Positions 44,797 to 56,431 of a DNA stretch of 64,000 nt are shown one piece after another (position 1 is the first letter of the stretch; each line of letters starts with the position of its first letter). Source of the DNA: Dothistroma septosporum (lineage: Eukaryota; Ascomycota; Dothideomycetes; Mycosphaerellales; Mycosphaerellaceae); NCBI GenBank assembly GCA_002236755.2, contig NBZP02000006.1, forward strand, positions 1,181,326 through 1,245,325. The letters are read 5' to 3'. The position numbers and the translations under genes are program-made. The notes below the pieces were generated by a model that was given only the letters and a program-made list of their open reading frames with translations, was not told the DNA's origin and did no database searches.

Positions 44797-46970
44797 GGCG
44801 GCGGTCCGTCAGTTGTGCGAAGGGAAACACAGAGCAGGCCGCTCCAGGGCGTCAGTATGAAGTATGTCCGGTGTGGGATGTACGCTACGATCGTCGAGTC
44901 CCGACGGCAACGCCGACAAGCAATAGGTAGACGTAGTAGGGGCGAAGATGTGCTACGGCTGTGTGACAGAACCTTCAGTCGTTCCTCGTGATCGGCTTGC
45001 GCTGCGCCTCAGCTGATCGAGTGCGCCAGACCAGGCGTAGTCACAACTGCAGTCGGCGCGGAAGAGGTGGTGTTGTGGATGTGAAGGGTACGCCGCAGTT
45101 TTGCGCCAGCCCGCCGGGTGAGATATGTCCTATGTGCGTGCAGAAAGAAGATACCACGCCGGCTGCACGTTGATCTTGTCCTGCGACGGCAGCAGGCAAG
45201 GCTGGTAAGTGGTCGGCGATGACGAAACACTGCTGTCGGCGGAGGGGCAGGAACGGATAACTTGAACGGGAAGGCGCGGTCCGAAACAGTTCAGCCACCA
45301 TCAAATTTCACGCACCTCCATCAAAGTTCATGCTTTTGTTTCATTGTCGAACAGACAGCCTTGATGCAGCGAGTTGAATGGAATGCATATGATAGTGAAA
45401 ATGGCAATTCATCGACGGGTCACTTTCGCAGCATGATGGACGAGAAGGCAGCGACAATGTGTCTCTCACCTCATCACCCTTGACCATGCAAGCCTTCTGC
45501 TGCACGTCTGCGCCTTGTCGTCATCGCCTTCTGCACCTCTTACTCACACCAAGGCAGAACTGCTCGCGTGCAGTGAACCGTGACAGGGAGGTCTTGTCAA
45601 GGAGGACGCCTTCACTGCTGCCCGAAGAGATTGTCCAGGTCGTGGTACAGCGATACAGACCGATGATATCACATGGACCGTGGGAAGTGCTCAACTCCAA
45701 GACAACTGTTTCGCTGACCAGCCAAGCCCAAGAGACCATCTCCAACGACAACACACAGAAAATCCGCAATTCGCCGTCCAGCCCACCAAGACCAAGACCG
45801 AAATGCATACGGGCGTACAATCGGGCTCCGCTCCTTCCCGATCGAGTCCACCACCACTATGCAGGCACTCGCATTCCCAGTACTCCAGCACCGTATCTCG
45901 CATGCCCATCGCCCAAAAGAACCACCGGCAATACATATCGCCCCTATGTCCCAGCGGGCAGAGCGGATCTATGCACTATCCTTCGTGCCTTCCAGTACCA
46001 CACTTCGCTATGCCCACCTGAAACCTCGCAACGATGCATGAGAAATTGCCGTGCACTGTCGATGTTGTGTAAGTCGAGGATGCCAGAACGGACATCTGCA
46101 GTAGATCGACGTCTCCACTTCCTTGCTGGCTGTTCGCGGGAGCTTTGTGGCGAAGCCGACGCGAAACCATGGTAGGTGAGCGAGACGGCGAGGACGGCTC
46201 GTAGAATTGTTTCGGTAGTGAGGATCCTTCGAGATGACTGGGACATCGGGACTATATTGTTGCACCAAGGTGCCACACCAAGGCGGACATTAAGCAATAA
46301 AATCGCTGTCTGGGCAGATAGAGCAGGGAGCCGATCTGGATGAGTAAATATCTCTTCACACTAATAACCATCTCGTCCATCCACAACCACTCTCCAGCCC
46401 CAGATATGTGTCATCAAGCGCATCTAGCGCACCTCCTAACTCGGTAAGGCCTCAAGTAGCTGTTGTTATCATACAAGGACTCAAATATTGCCACCTGTAC
46501 TCGCCAATGTTGGGTATCCGCAGCAGCAGAGCGTTCGTCCCTGTTCAACCGAACCTGCGTGTCCATAAAGTAATGCCTCCTCCATAACCCCCATATCATC
46601 CAGTGTCAATGCCATCGCAACGATCTCGTGAAGTCCTCCCGTAATGCGGCCCTTCCTCGTACCATATCATTCGCCCAGCCCCGCAACCACATGATGTTCC
46701 TGTCGTACTTTTGATTGCAGAAAGGGCCTCCCATGCCAGTCTCCAAGTGAATACAAAAGAGATAATGGTACAAGGAGGTCCAGATCCTCGAGATAACGCC
46801 GGAGGGGGAATGAAATGTAGTACGTCCTCGTGTCCCAGTCCAGTCGAAAAGCAGAGCCATGCCTCATTGGTCATCCAATCCACCTTTGTGTGCTCCGCTC
46901 GAATGCCAGTTGTAGGACGATCTGTGCCGTTACAACGTCGTCACATTGTTGATACGAAGGGAAGATGAGC
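44797..46970. other. intergenic region
   Basis: About 2.2 kb. Part must be the promoter of the DUF3824-type gene. Three plus-strand frames overlap at 45459-46175 with Pro/Ser/Thr-rich content and none is clearly favoured. No family was recognised. Confidence 0.35.
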
Positions 46971-48766
46971 TCAAGTCACCAGGAAATCCCATCCCCTTTT
47001 CTCCATGATCCTCTCCCAGTCCCACGTTTGCTCTTCAAGCCCTTGGTCCATCATCTCCCAGACCTGCTCCACGATTTGCCGAGCATATTTGATGTTGCCC
47101 AGACTACTCCAGCTTTGCAGACGCTCGAAAGCCTGCGCAATCTCAGGTCGTTGTTCTGGCAGGAAAGCAGCACACCCGAGCAGGAATAGAGGCATGAGAA
47201 GGATGCTTTGTGTAGCGCCATCATCGCTGTCCCAGGGAAGGAGACGGAGGTAATTGAGGCCTTCATCGACTGCAGTCCTGAGTATTGGCGATGGCAGCGA
47301 GGGAGAGACCGTCCGTTGAAGGTAGATCCAGGTACATTGTCGATACAAGAGACCAGCTGTGAACCGAGGAGAGTCGGGTGAGTACCTCCAGTTCCAACCC
47401 CGAAGCGCACCATCAATTGCCCATGCCTCGGAAGCAATGAGTGGCTCTTCCCACCATCGTCGACCCTGTTTTCGAACATCTCGAATTCTGTCGCGAAGCG
47501 CTCTGATGCGGGAAATGAAACCGAAGAGTCCATCCATAACTCCCAGTAGCGTTCCAGCCTCGGGCTGCATCATGTAGTTGGGGAGGTTGAAGTCCTCCAT
47601 GAGTGTCACGGATCGGTGGTCCAAAGGATTGGTCACGCATGTTATGGCGTTGCTGTAGTCATGGTAGAGGAGGAACTCAAGAATGAACTTACGGAGCTCT
47701 TCGTTTGGGAACGCAGTGCGTTGCGCCGCAAGCATTCTCTTTAGTGCGTTGAGATGCAGCTGGTGTAAATGTCAGCAGAAGGGCTTCAAACGACCGTACT
47801 GGCGCTGCCACTTACCCGATACTCGCCACCCACATCCCCAGCGCATACAGTCTGAAGACACAGCACGAGCGTCTGCGCTATTGAGGAGTCGCCAATCGGA
47901 ACGACTGCGCTGTTTTGGTCAAGGTTCGTGCCCTCAACATCGTTACGCAGCAGCTGTACGGCTCGATGACTGTGGTGCAGTTGCCTCTCTGCCCATTCGT
48001 ATTTGCCGTTGTAGCCGCCTGCCAGCAAACAGCTTCCAGACAGATATAGCAGGCTGTGCATAAGTCCAGTGTGGCGCATCGCCATCGGAACGATTATGTC
48101 GATGAAAGGGTTGCCATGATCTGTTAGAGACAGCACCCTGCCGACTTGACCAGTGAAATGTTGGAAGAACATCATATCCACATCGCCCTCGATGCCGTCC
48201 ATCAACAGCGGCAATGGCACCTCTATCGTCGTTGCTGCCTTGGCCAATTGCTTTTGCTTGCCACTTTGCCACGGCCTTCTCGTTTCATATCCATCACAGA
48301 CAACGTTGTTCTTCTCGCAATTCTGGCAAATCGGCCTTGTCTCATCGCATTTCTTCTTGCGCTTTCGGCACGTTCCGCAGCCAGTCTTGGAGCGAGCATG
48401 CGATGCTTTTTTCTGTTCCACGATTGGATGCTTCCTTGGTCGACCACGTTTGCGGGGAGCAGGTGGTAGCGCGATCTCGTTGTTGGACACGATTGGCTTG
48501 GCATCTTGGAGCTTGTGCAGTGCGGTTTCTACGTCGAGGTCCTCCAGCTTCGGCACAACACTGCCCGACGATGTGCTTTCTGGCGACGTGCCAGTGTCTG
48601 CATTGCTGGAATTGCTGTCCGGCGTGATAACGGTGGCTTCGGTCGCATCGATCGTCACTTCTGGGGATGATTGCGAGCTCGCCGTGGTTGAGTCGAACGA
48701 GCAGGACGTGATGCTGGGCCCACGTTCGAACGTGGCCGAGTCTGGAGGGGAGAGTATTGAGTCCAT
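46971..48766 (-). CDS. AT-hook plus Zn2Cys6 transcription factor
   Basis: Two exons, 48766-47816 and 47759-46971, give 579 residues. Residues 1-100 are Ser/Thr-rich and acidic, likely disordered. An AT-hook-like patch (APRKRGRPRKHP, about 103-114) precedes the zinc cluster, which starts at Cys130 and has the spacing C-x2-C-x6-C-x6-C-x2-C-x6-C (GCGTCRKRKKKCDETRPICQ, then NCEKNNVVCDGYE). The rest resembles the fungal-specific transcription factor domain: FFQHFTGQVGRVLSLTDHGN with IVPMAMRHTGLMHSLLYLSG, then across the splice GGEYRLHLNALKRML, and a helical C-terminal half ending KRGWDFLVT. It should bind DNA as a regulator; the targets are unknown. The 4.2 kb gene-poor region lies directly upstream. 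Confidence 0.92.
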
Positions 48767-51700
48767 GCCGCGAAGGTTGGACTCCGGGTGGGGATGACCA
48801 GATGATATCGATCTCGAGTCCTGAGAAATCGTCGTGCTTTGTGAAATGTGACATGCGAACCCTTGACCTGGTCCTGTGGCACTGGACGAGGTACCTCGCC
48901 TACTTCAATGACTACCACTTCTTTAGAGCCGGGACTGGACCATATGCAGCTAAAGATTATACTGTTCGGTTCTCTCGCCAGCATGCCTTGCCTTGCATAT
49001 GACGACAGTATAGGGCCGAAACGCCAGAGCGGTGCGCGTTGGCAATGCGGACACCGGTCCTTGCGCCTGTTGGAGGACGCGGCAGAGGCAAGACTAAGTG
49101 ATGCGCAACTTGGGCAGACGCATGAACGAGGTGCATCGTTGCGGATCCAGCGCCCTCCGCACAGGGTCCTACATGCGCAGCCAACATCAATAGGACGGCG
49201 GCCACTGCCGCTAGCTGAGATGCGGGTATCCCGGCGGCGTGACAGTTGCAGGGCACAGAGCTCTTTTGGACAAGGTTCTGAGTCAGGTCTGCAAGAGAGG
49301 TAACCGGGCAAGTGCTCATCTTGTTGCCAATGCGGACACGCTATCAACACTCAAGACGTCGCTAACGAGGTCGCGAAGGAAGGCTCGTCCGCCAGCGTGC
49401 ATGCCCGTCGTTCGTCGGCGAAGACAGTCCTGCCGGCGGTGGCGCGTCGCTGCCCACACAGGGTTGGGTGTGAGATATCTGGGCTATGGTCAAGAGCTAC
49501 CGTGCCTCTGGGTGCACGGGACGGCAAGCGGTTCCAGCTGACCCCTGCGCAGAATGTTTGAGCCTCTATAAGGAACAATCATTGTCGATTCGGCCAGTAC
49601 ACATCGGACGCGGTAACACGGCCGGGTTTTCACTTCCTCCGAGTGTGCCCACGGATCCCAGGCAACCTTTGCGAGGGTTTGCGAGTGTCTTCGAAGCCAC
49701 GACCGACATTGCTGGAGCATTGAGTTCGACGCCGGCGGCGTGGCGAATGAATGCAGACGCGGGTGACGAATGATGATGGGCTGCTCAGCTTGAGAGAGAG
49801 CTCACGGACAAGAGAGAGGGCAACCACTACTGCGACATGGGCACACGCGAGAGAAGAGACGCTACACAGCAGAAGCCTCCGGCACGGCAGGTGCTGTTCG
49901 GCCGGAACATGCATGCTTCCGTGCTTCGATTGGCCGACTCATGACTCTCCAAGAGGTAAGATGCTTTGTCAAGCGGGACTACCGGACGGGAGTGTTGGCG
50001 ATGGCCAGTGACAGATACGACCGCGAGCGCGATGTCGTGCATATGTGACATTATATTGCGGAGAAACGTGTACGCCGTTGGGTCGGCGGCGATGAAATGA
50101 GTGGTGACCTGGGCTGTTGATGATCGCGTTGGGCTGCGGATGCGCGCCTGCTGGGTCTGCGAGTAGGACCCCGACCTGTTGACTTACTCCAAGTGTGCTG
50201 TTGCTGGGCCATGCGAGAGTGGTATTCGTGTAACACGAGCCGTACTTCAGCCTCGGACAGGTACACGTAGCGACTTCATCTCACGTCGTCAGGCACCCAC
50301 GAGACATCGCGAACCATGACATGCCGGACGCGCTCTCCGCTCCGCTACTGGAGCAGGCGGCGGCGGCGGCGACAACCACAAGACTCGTGTCAGATGTGTG
50401 TGACCTGGCGGCACCATCACGCAGCAAGCGGCGCCGCAGAGACCACAGCTCACAGCCGATGTATCGCCGGGTGATGGGATGCGAATGCCACGTTTTGTAA
50501 CCGGCGTGGGAGATAGGCCGACAAGCCACCTCCGCACCAGTCACCGCAAGAGAGTTGCGAGTCGCAAGTCGCCCCGCGGCGTCCCGTCGTCTCCGCAAAC
50601 GAGAGTTGTTGACGCATCCTCCACCGCCGTGGCCCGTGGGACAGTATGGCTCATGTCAATCACAGCTGCTGGAGGCAAGGCAGGACAGGCATGCATGCAA
50701 ATCATAGGTATGGTAGGACACGTGCGGCCAGACCACCGCGCACGCCGCTACCTCCCACCCCATCACCTCGACTACGAGTCAAGCTCCTCTCTCTCTCTGT
50801 CCCTCTCCACGTCTCCGGCAGACTCCAGCTCCAGCCTGCTGCATGCCCATGAACACGGATACACGCGGAACAATGGAAAATACCTGTGCCGCGGGGTGCC
50901 ACATCTCAAACGCCTCCATGCAGGTTCGTCGACCGTGCATCGAGACGATACCCCAGAACGTACCGTCAGGAACACCAACATCACGATCAACACTCCAAGA
51001 TTTCGATCAGCTGCCCTTGACGACCACCACACCCTCGGCACACTTCGGCTGGTCTGGTGTCAACTGAAGACGCACCACTACGCGATCACAAGGCGCGATC
51101 TCATCCCACCACTTGCCAGCATTTTCATACCTGAGACGCTCTTTGTAAGAGATTGTTGACCTGGACGATGGCAGCTCCGATAGGTATTGCCGCTACAACG
51201 GCACGGCGACCTATCGCAGCTGTTCCGCTGCTGTGGAGTCTGCTCGACTTGCTGACCATCTCCAAACTCAAGATAGGGCCCACTGAAGATGCGAGATAAT
51301 GTCCGAGAAGGAGTCAAAAACCTTTGGTGCTTGAGTACAATGACGATCGAATGGATCACCGGCAGTGAAATACCGACACGAACACCCCACGCCGAGAACA
51401 GCTTCAGGCGAGTTTCGCCTCAGACAGACCAACAAATGACCGACTTCATGCATCACCCAGAGTCGGTGATTCTGTTGACACGCTCTTGGAACACACCGCT
51501 TCACGCACCAAGACGACCAGTAAATCTCCACGCGTTCGCGGCGGGTCGCTGCCTCGGCCGCGCTCAACTGGTGGGCGAGAAGGTTCAAAGCTAAAGCACT
51601 TTGCTCACACATGTGCGGGCGTGATTCGAGGGGTTGCGCGACAGCACGTGTCAGGAATACGCAATGTCAGTCGCAGCGAAGTCCTTATGCCGACAGTAAC

Positions 51701-52975
51701 AACGAGTAAGAATGCAGGAACAATCATCACGACCACAGGGAAACAACCATACTAACAGACGGCCGGTGAGAGCCTTATCAGCCAAGATGGTGTGTGATAC
51801 TGCGATGAGGTGATGCAACCACGACCACGTGCGCCACTTCTCCTTCTTAGGCGAAGACGATACACCAAGAGGACGGTCACTCCAATCTCACTAACCGGGC
51901 GCGCCCCCGAGATGGCCTCCCCGAAAGCTGACCCACGTACATCTCGCTCAGCTGCACAGCGAGCTTCACATATACATGCTCACGCATCGCATGAGCGATC
52001 TGTAAGGATCTGTCAAGGCAGTGGTGGGGCTCGACCCGCCGTCATCACCACAAACGCGATCTCGCCCAAAGCTGGCCATGATTGACCTGGAGTCAGATAA
52101 AGACCAGATGTCGGAGAGTAGTGCCAACGGCATGCAGATATACCGACCTGGTTGTTCTGTCTTCTAAAGCCGCAAGAAAGCGCACAATCGCCACCCTAAC
52201 CCGTCACAAGGCTGTGACCATCCCGGTATACCACAGGCAGATCATGATCCAAATTTATCTTCATCGCCAGCAGGTGGGGTCTATAGTATCTTCGGTGCCC
52301 GGCTTATCTTCACTGCCACCTGGCTGTAGGCGCCGGCATCGTGACGCCGACACGTGTGTTGCTACATCAATTCAATCAGTCCGTCAATTGACACAAGTTT
52401 TGGCGTATTACGTTGCACATATGTATGCGACAGCAAAACAATTGCTCTTCCAATTACATAGTCGTTGTATGCAGGTGTTATTGACGTCTAACAGTGAAGA
52501 TAAAGAAGTCCGGAGGAATTGCTCTTAGGCCGAGCTTGCCTTGGCATTCAAATGCAGCGTGAGGCTGCAAGACTTAGTTGTTCCTATTGGCTCACTACAC
52601 AATGGAATCAAGGTACGAGGAATAAGCTAGTAGGACTGGTGTTGTTGTAATAGCGATGTAGTAGCAATACCACGCGTCGTAACACGTTACAAACACGAAG
52701 AAACGCGTGTATCGTAGTGTATATAAGGATAAAAGGGCAGGTGGCAGTGAAGATGAGCCTGGCACTGAGGATAATGCAGGGGGGTGAGGCTGGCAATGAA
52801 GACAAAACTTGGGTCATGATCTCTCGTGCCGCGCTACATCGACTACTCCGTTGCTACTCGGTTAGCATCATGCAGTCCTTGGCTGTCAAGCTTCTCGACA
52901 TGGCTTTGACTGACCACAAATCATTCTCTCCTGTATGATGCACATCCCGAAAAGACGCGCATATCAATTTTTCAT
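48767..52975. other. 4.2-kb gene-poor region upstream of the Zn2Cys6 gene
   Basis: Many short overlapping frames, none with family features. A CT microsatellite-like stretch (CTCTCTCTCTGTCCCTCTCC type) lies near 50790. Plus-strand stretches at 50843-51280 and 51486-51755 have Ser/Thr/Arg-rich protein-like content and could be pieces of an unrecognised multi-exon gene, but I could not join them. Otherwise nothing is seen. Confidence 0.35.
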
Positions 52976-55273
52976 CTACAGCTTACTACTCGTTGGTTGG
53001 CAGCACGCCGCACCATTCGCATCGACCTTGCCCTCCAGTGCCCCTTGATGATGCTGCTCACTGAGCAGTACACTCTGGTTAAACTGCTGCGTGCTCGGCG
53101 GTACATCCAAAGCCGGGTTCTTGTCGAAAAAGTTGACTGGCTTCATCGCGACCTTGATCGTCTCGCACGGCATGACTGGGAAGTCTTCGATGCGTGGAAT
53201 CTGTTGATAACGTCAGCGTGACTGCAACAAAGCTGGTGGCTTTGCAGAGACATGGAACTTACATGATTGATACCAAACTGCACAAACACAACCAAATCCT
53301 CGTCGACAATGTCGTCTTTGCGATCAGCCCAGGCACGCACACCGGTCCCTCCACGGCTTTGGTTAGTATACTTCCCACCAGCATACAGCTCTCCATCCCG
53401 ATGTTTGACTGCGTAGATGCTCTTGTCCGCAAACTCCGCCCTCTTGTAATTGAAACTGTGCGCGTCACTCAACATCTTCTGGAACGGAGGCGCGTGAATC
53501 TTATAAGCAACCGGCTTTCCGTTAATTGGATTGCGAACGTCCACATTCTGGATTTTGAACGTCCTGTTCGCTTCGTAGTCGATGTCGTAGCCGCCAGACT
53601 TCTCGACAACAGTTTCTTGGGTGTAGTAGCCCGTGCCGTGAGGATTGAAGGCACTGCGCGGCATAGCATGGGCTTCGTCGAAGACGAGGCGGTTGTGGTA
53701 GCCGTCAATCATTGGGTCCACGCGCAGGGAGAATATGTGCTGGTGGTGGGTTGCGAGAACTCCGGGGTGGACGACTGTACCCCATGCAACTTCGATTCCG
53801 TCGTCGATGGGTTGGGTTGAGAGGATGCCGGTGGCGCGGACTTCATAGGCGAGTTCGCCGGCTTGATTGAACATGAAGGCTAGAATGTATTCCTGATGGT
53901 AAGGCATGTTAGCATATGGGTCTTGGAAGAAATGACAGTAGCCCCAGTGCGACGTCTGAGACTTACGTAGTTCGCGACAGTAATGATACTTTGCAAAACG
54001 AGCTCTCGATTCCGTACAACGGCTGCACGGCCAGTGCGATAGTTGGTATGCTTCCAGCCGATCCCGCCATCCTGCTCGTGAATGCAGACGACGTTTGGCA
54101 TTTCAAGGGGGCTGCCTTTGTCGTCGGCTAGCGTTGCTGAGAGGTAGTGGATGGATCCAAGGCAGTCACATCCAAGCTTCAGATCATTCGCCATGATTCC
54201 AGCTCCAGCATCTCCAAGATCGAAGGCAGACTTCTTGTGGTAAGGATGGCGAGGATCGGCATATGGGATGTTCATGTCGGATAGAGAAAGACGGTAGAAG
54301 AGGTTGCGACCATCGTAGCGGACGTTGTAGAGCACCATGCCTTCGCGCTGGTTGAAGCCAAGACGGAATGACCACTTCTGCCAGTCAATGACGTTGGATG
54401 TGCCCTGCTCTTGGACAGAGAAGCTTGCACCTTCTGGCTGCACAACTTGCAAAGGCTTGAGATCTGTTCGTAGCTTCTGGTACTGTGGGATGTACTCGTT
54501 GGCCGGCTTCGGACTCCATGGCTTCGGCTTGCTGACGGTGTCGTCGACTCCGGTTGGGAGGTGGTCGATACGGATTACTTTCTGTGACACCGTGCTAAGC
54601 ACCGGTGACACGCTGAGCGGTAAGGCATAGTGGTTGCTGTCTAGCTCGTCTGAGTTGAATGGATCTCGCAGATACAAGAAGCACTGGGCCATCCGGTCGT
54701 CATCTTCAACACCATCCGACCCGTATATCCAAGGCTACGCAACGATTAGATTAGAATCTCCGTGTCTCAGACGTAAGGGTCTCTAATCGCGGTCTGACTC
54801 ACGTCGATCACGACCTTTGATCCTTCCGGTAGCTTCAGCTTCGCGAGTTCGGCCTGTACGCCCTCGTCTTCAAGAGCAATGCGTTCTACTGCGACGATTT
54901 CTTCGCCGTCGAACGGAGCGTGGTCGTTCTTGCCCAGTCTGACATTGTACTCCACATTCTGGGAGGTTAGATTGACGACAGCTTCATGGAACTTATTGGT
55001 GGCTCTCAGATAGTATGTGACGAAGACCTTGCGCTCGATTGGCAGGAGATCGTGGCCGCTGAACTCTGCTTCAAGATAAGGCACTACTTGCGCCTTTGGA
55101 GGCTCCTCAAGAGTGATGGCTTTGAAGTGAAGATCTTGTCCTTGTGGCCATTGTGCTCTGACTAGAGCGACTGCGTTCTGAATTTCGTCACTGCTGACAG
55201 GTGCCAATGGATGTGTGCTGGACTGCTTTGCCGTTCGCGTCGGCGGTGAGGTGGCGACTGATTCCGTGGCCAT
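52976..55273 (-). CDS. peroxisomal copper amine oxidase
   Basis: Four exons, 55273-54803, 54734-53967, 53892-53263 and 53200-52976, give 697 residues, normal for the family. It oxidises primary amines to aldehydes with release of ammonia and hydrogen peroxide, using copper and topaquinone. The cofactor motif reads NYEY in SIITVANYEYILAFMFNQAG; the precursor Tyr413 is the last codon of exon 2. Copper ligands are His463 and His465 in LATHHQHIFSLRVDPMIDG and probably His623, the last codon of exon 3, followed by IPRIEDFPVMPCETIKV. The catalytic base is expected at Asp329 in SAFDLGDAGAG. The C-terminus QPTSSKL ends in the peroxisome signal SKL. I chose the ATG at 55273 because the family similarity begins soon after and the upstream extension is unlike it. 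The role is use of amines as nitrogen source. Confidence 0.96.
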
Positions 55274-56431
55274 GATGTCGATGGGGGATGTATGATCCGA
55301 TCTCTGGCTCAGGTCTCTCCGCTCAGAAGCCGAAGATGCGCAATGAATGGGCTCTGAAGGTGCACGGAGAAGTGCAGACGTGAAGGAAGGATATTGTCCA
55401 GAAGTGTAGATAAGGCCAGCAGTGAGGCTATCGGGACCACGGGCTAGAAGCGGGTCTACTACCATGTGGCAATCCCACCTACGAGATGCTCTCACAGCTG
55501 TTGTGCTGTGGTCTGCTGCAGAAGTGGACCGTCGGCCGCTGCTGAGTTGGCCGCCCGTCGCTCGGCATGTACCTGCCGAATCGAGGTGGTCTTGGCGGGC
55601 GCGAGCACCCGATCTTTCGGCGGGTGCAACGGCAGCGGACGCAGATAAGGGCCTCTCAGATGGGCTGCTGTTGTCCTGTTCTGCTGGATCGTATTAGGAG
55701 TTGTGGACAACAGGCAAGATCAGATCTGTCGCGCCCACAGGCCATCCGATGGCCGTCGCCGAGAGAGCAACGCGCACTGCACCATCGTGGACAACAGCTA
55801 AGAATGTGCGACGACAACGATCTGACAGGTGTATGGGTAGGATGGGTTTGAGCAATGCAGAAAATGCAGGAGAATATCTATACTACGCCTTCCTCATCGC
55901 AGTCCAGTCTGGCCCTTTTACCAGAGCATACGCGCCGAAAGCCGCTCAACGACGAGAAGTCATGCCGACCGGCCAATGAACTCGATCCCAAGTGAATGGT
56001 GTAATAATTACGAGCTGAACCCTACCCGAACACGTTCTATAATACACAGGAAGGCACAATCACCTAAAGAGTCCCATTCCACCCCAGCTCCTGCAAGAAA
56101 CTGCTCGCAAGCAGCCCTGCCATGCGCCGCCAAAATGCAACACAACGCAGAAGATTAGGACATGGAACAATTAGCCGTCTCTTGTCCATGCCATGCAAAA
56201 TGAATGAAAGAGTAAAAGGAATCTCGCTTCCGACGCCTTCGCTGACCTCACTGTGATCGCTAAATCGCGCCGACTGGGTGTGCCTTTCCTCACTGAACAT
56301 TCCCGCAACTCACAAACGCCTGAAACCCGACGATCCCCTCGGTCCCGCCGTCTAAATTCCAATCTGGAGCTCCATGATCCTGGTTTCGTGGCACTTCATC
56401 TCTGTGTACGGTGGTATGTGCTATGTGCTTC
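55274..56431. other. intergenic region
   Basis: Contains the amine oxidase promoter and the 3' region of the histidine kinase gene. No gene recognised; short frames only. Confidence 0.4.

Noticed and set aside
45459..46175. Plus-strand frame of 238 codons
   Set aside because: Three overlapping frames are open over the same stretch with similar Pro/Ser/Thr-rich content and no family motif; none can be favoured.
48720..48740. Perfect 16-bp palindrome CCACGTTCGAACGTGG
   Set aside because: It is inside the coding sequence of the zinc-cluster gene, and a single palindrome of this length is not enough to propose a regulatory site.
50479..51159. Plus-strand frame of 226 codons
   Set aside because: Composition is Ser/Arg/His-rich with a CT-repeat-encoded Ser/Leu run; no motif and competing frames.
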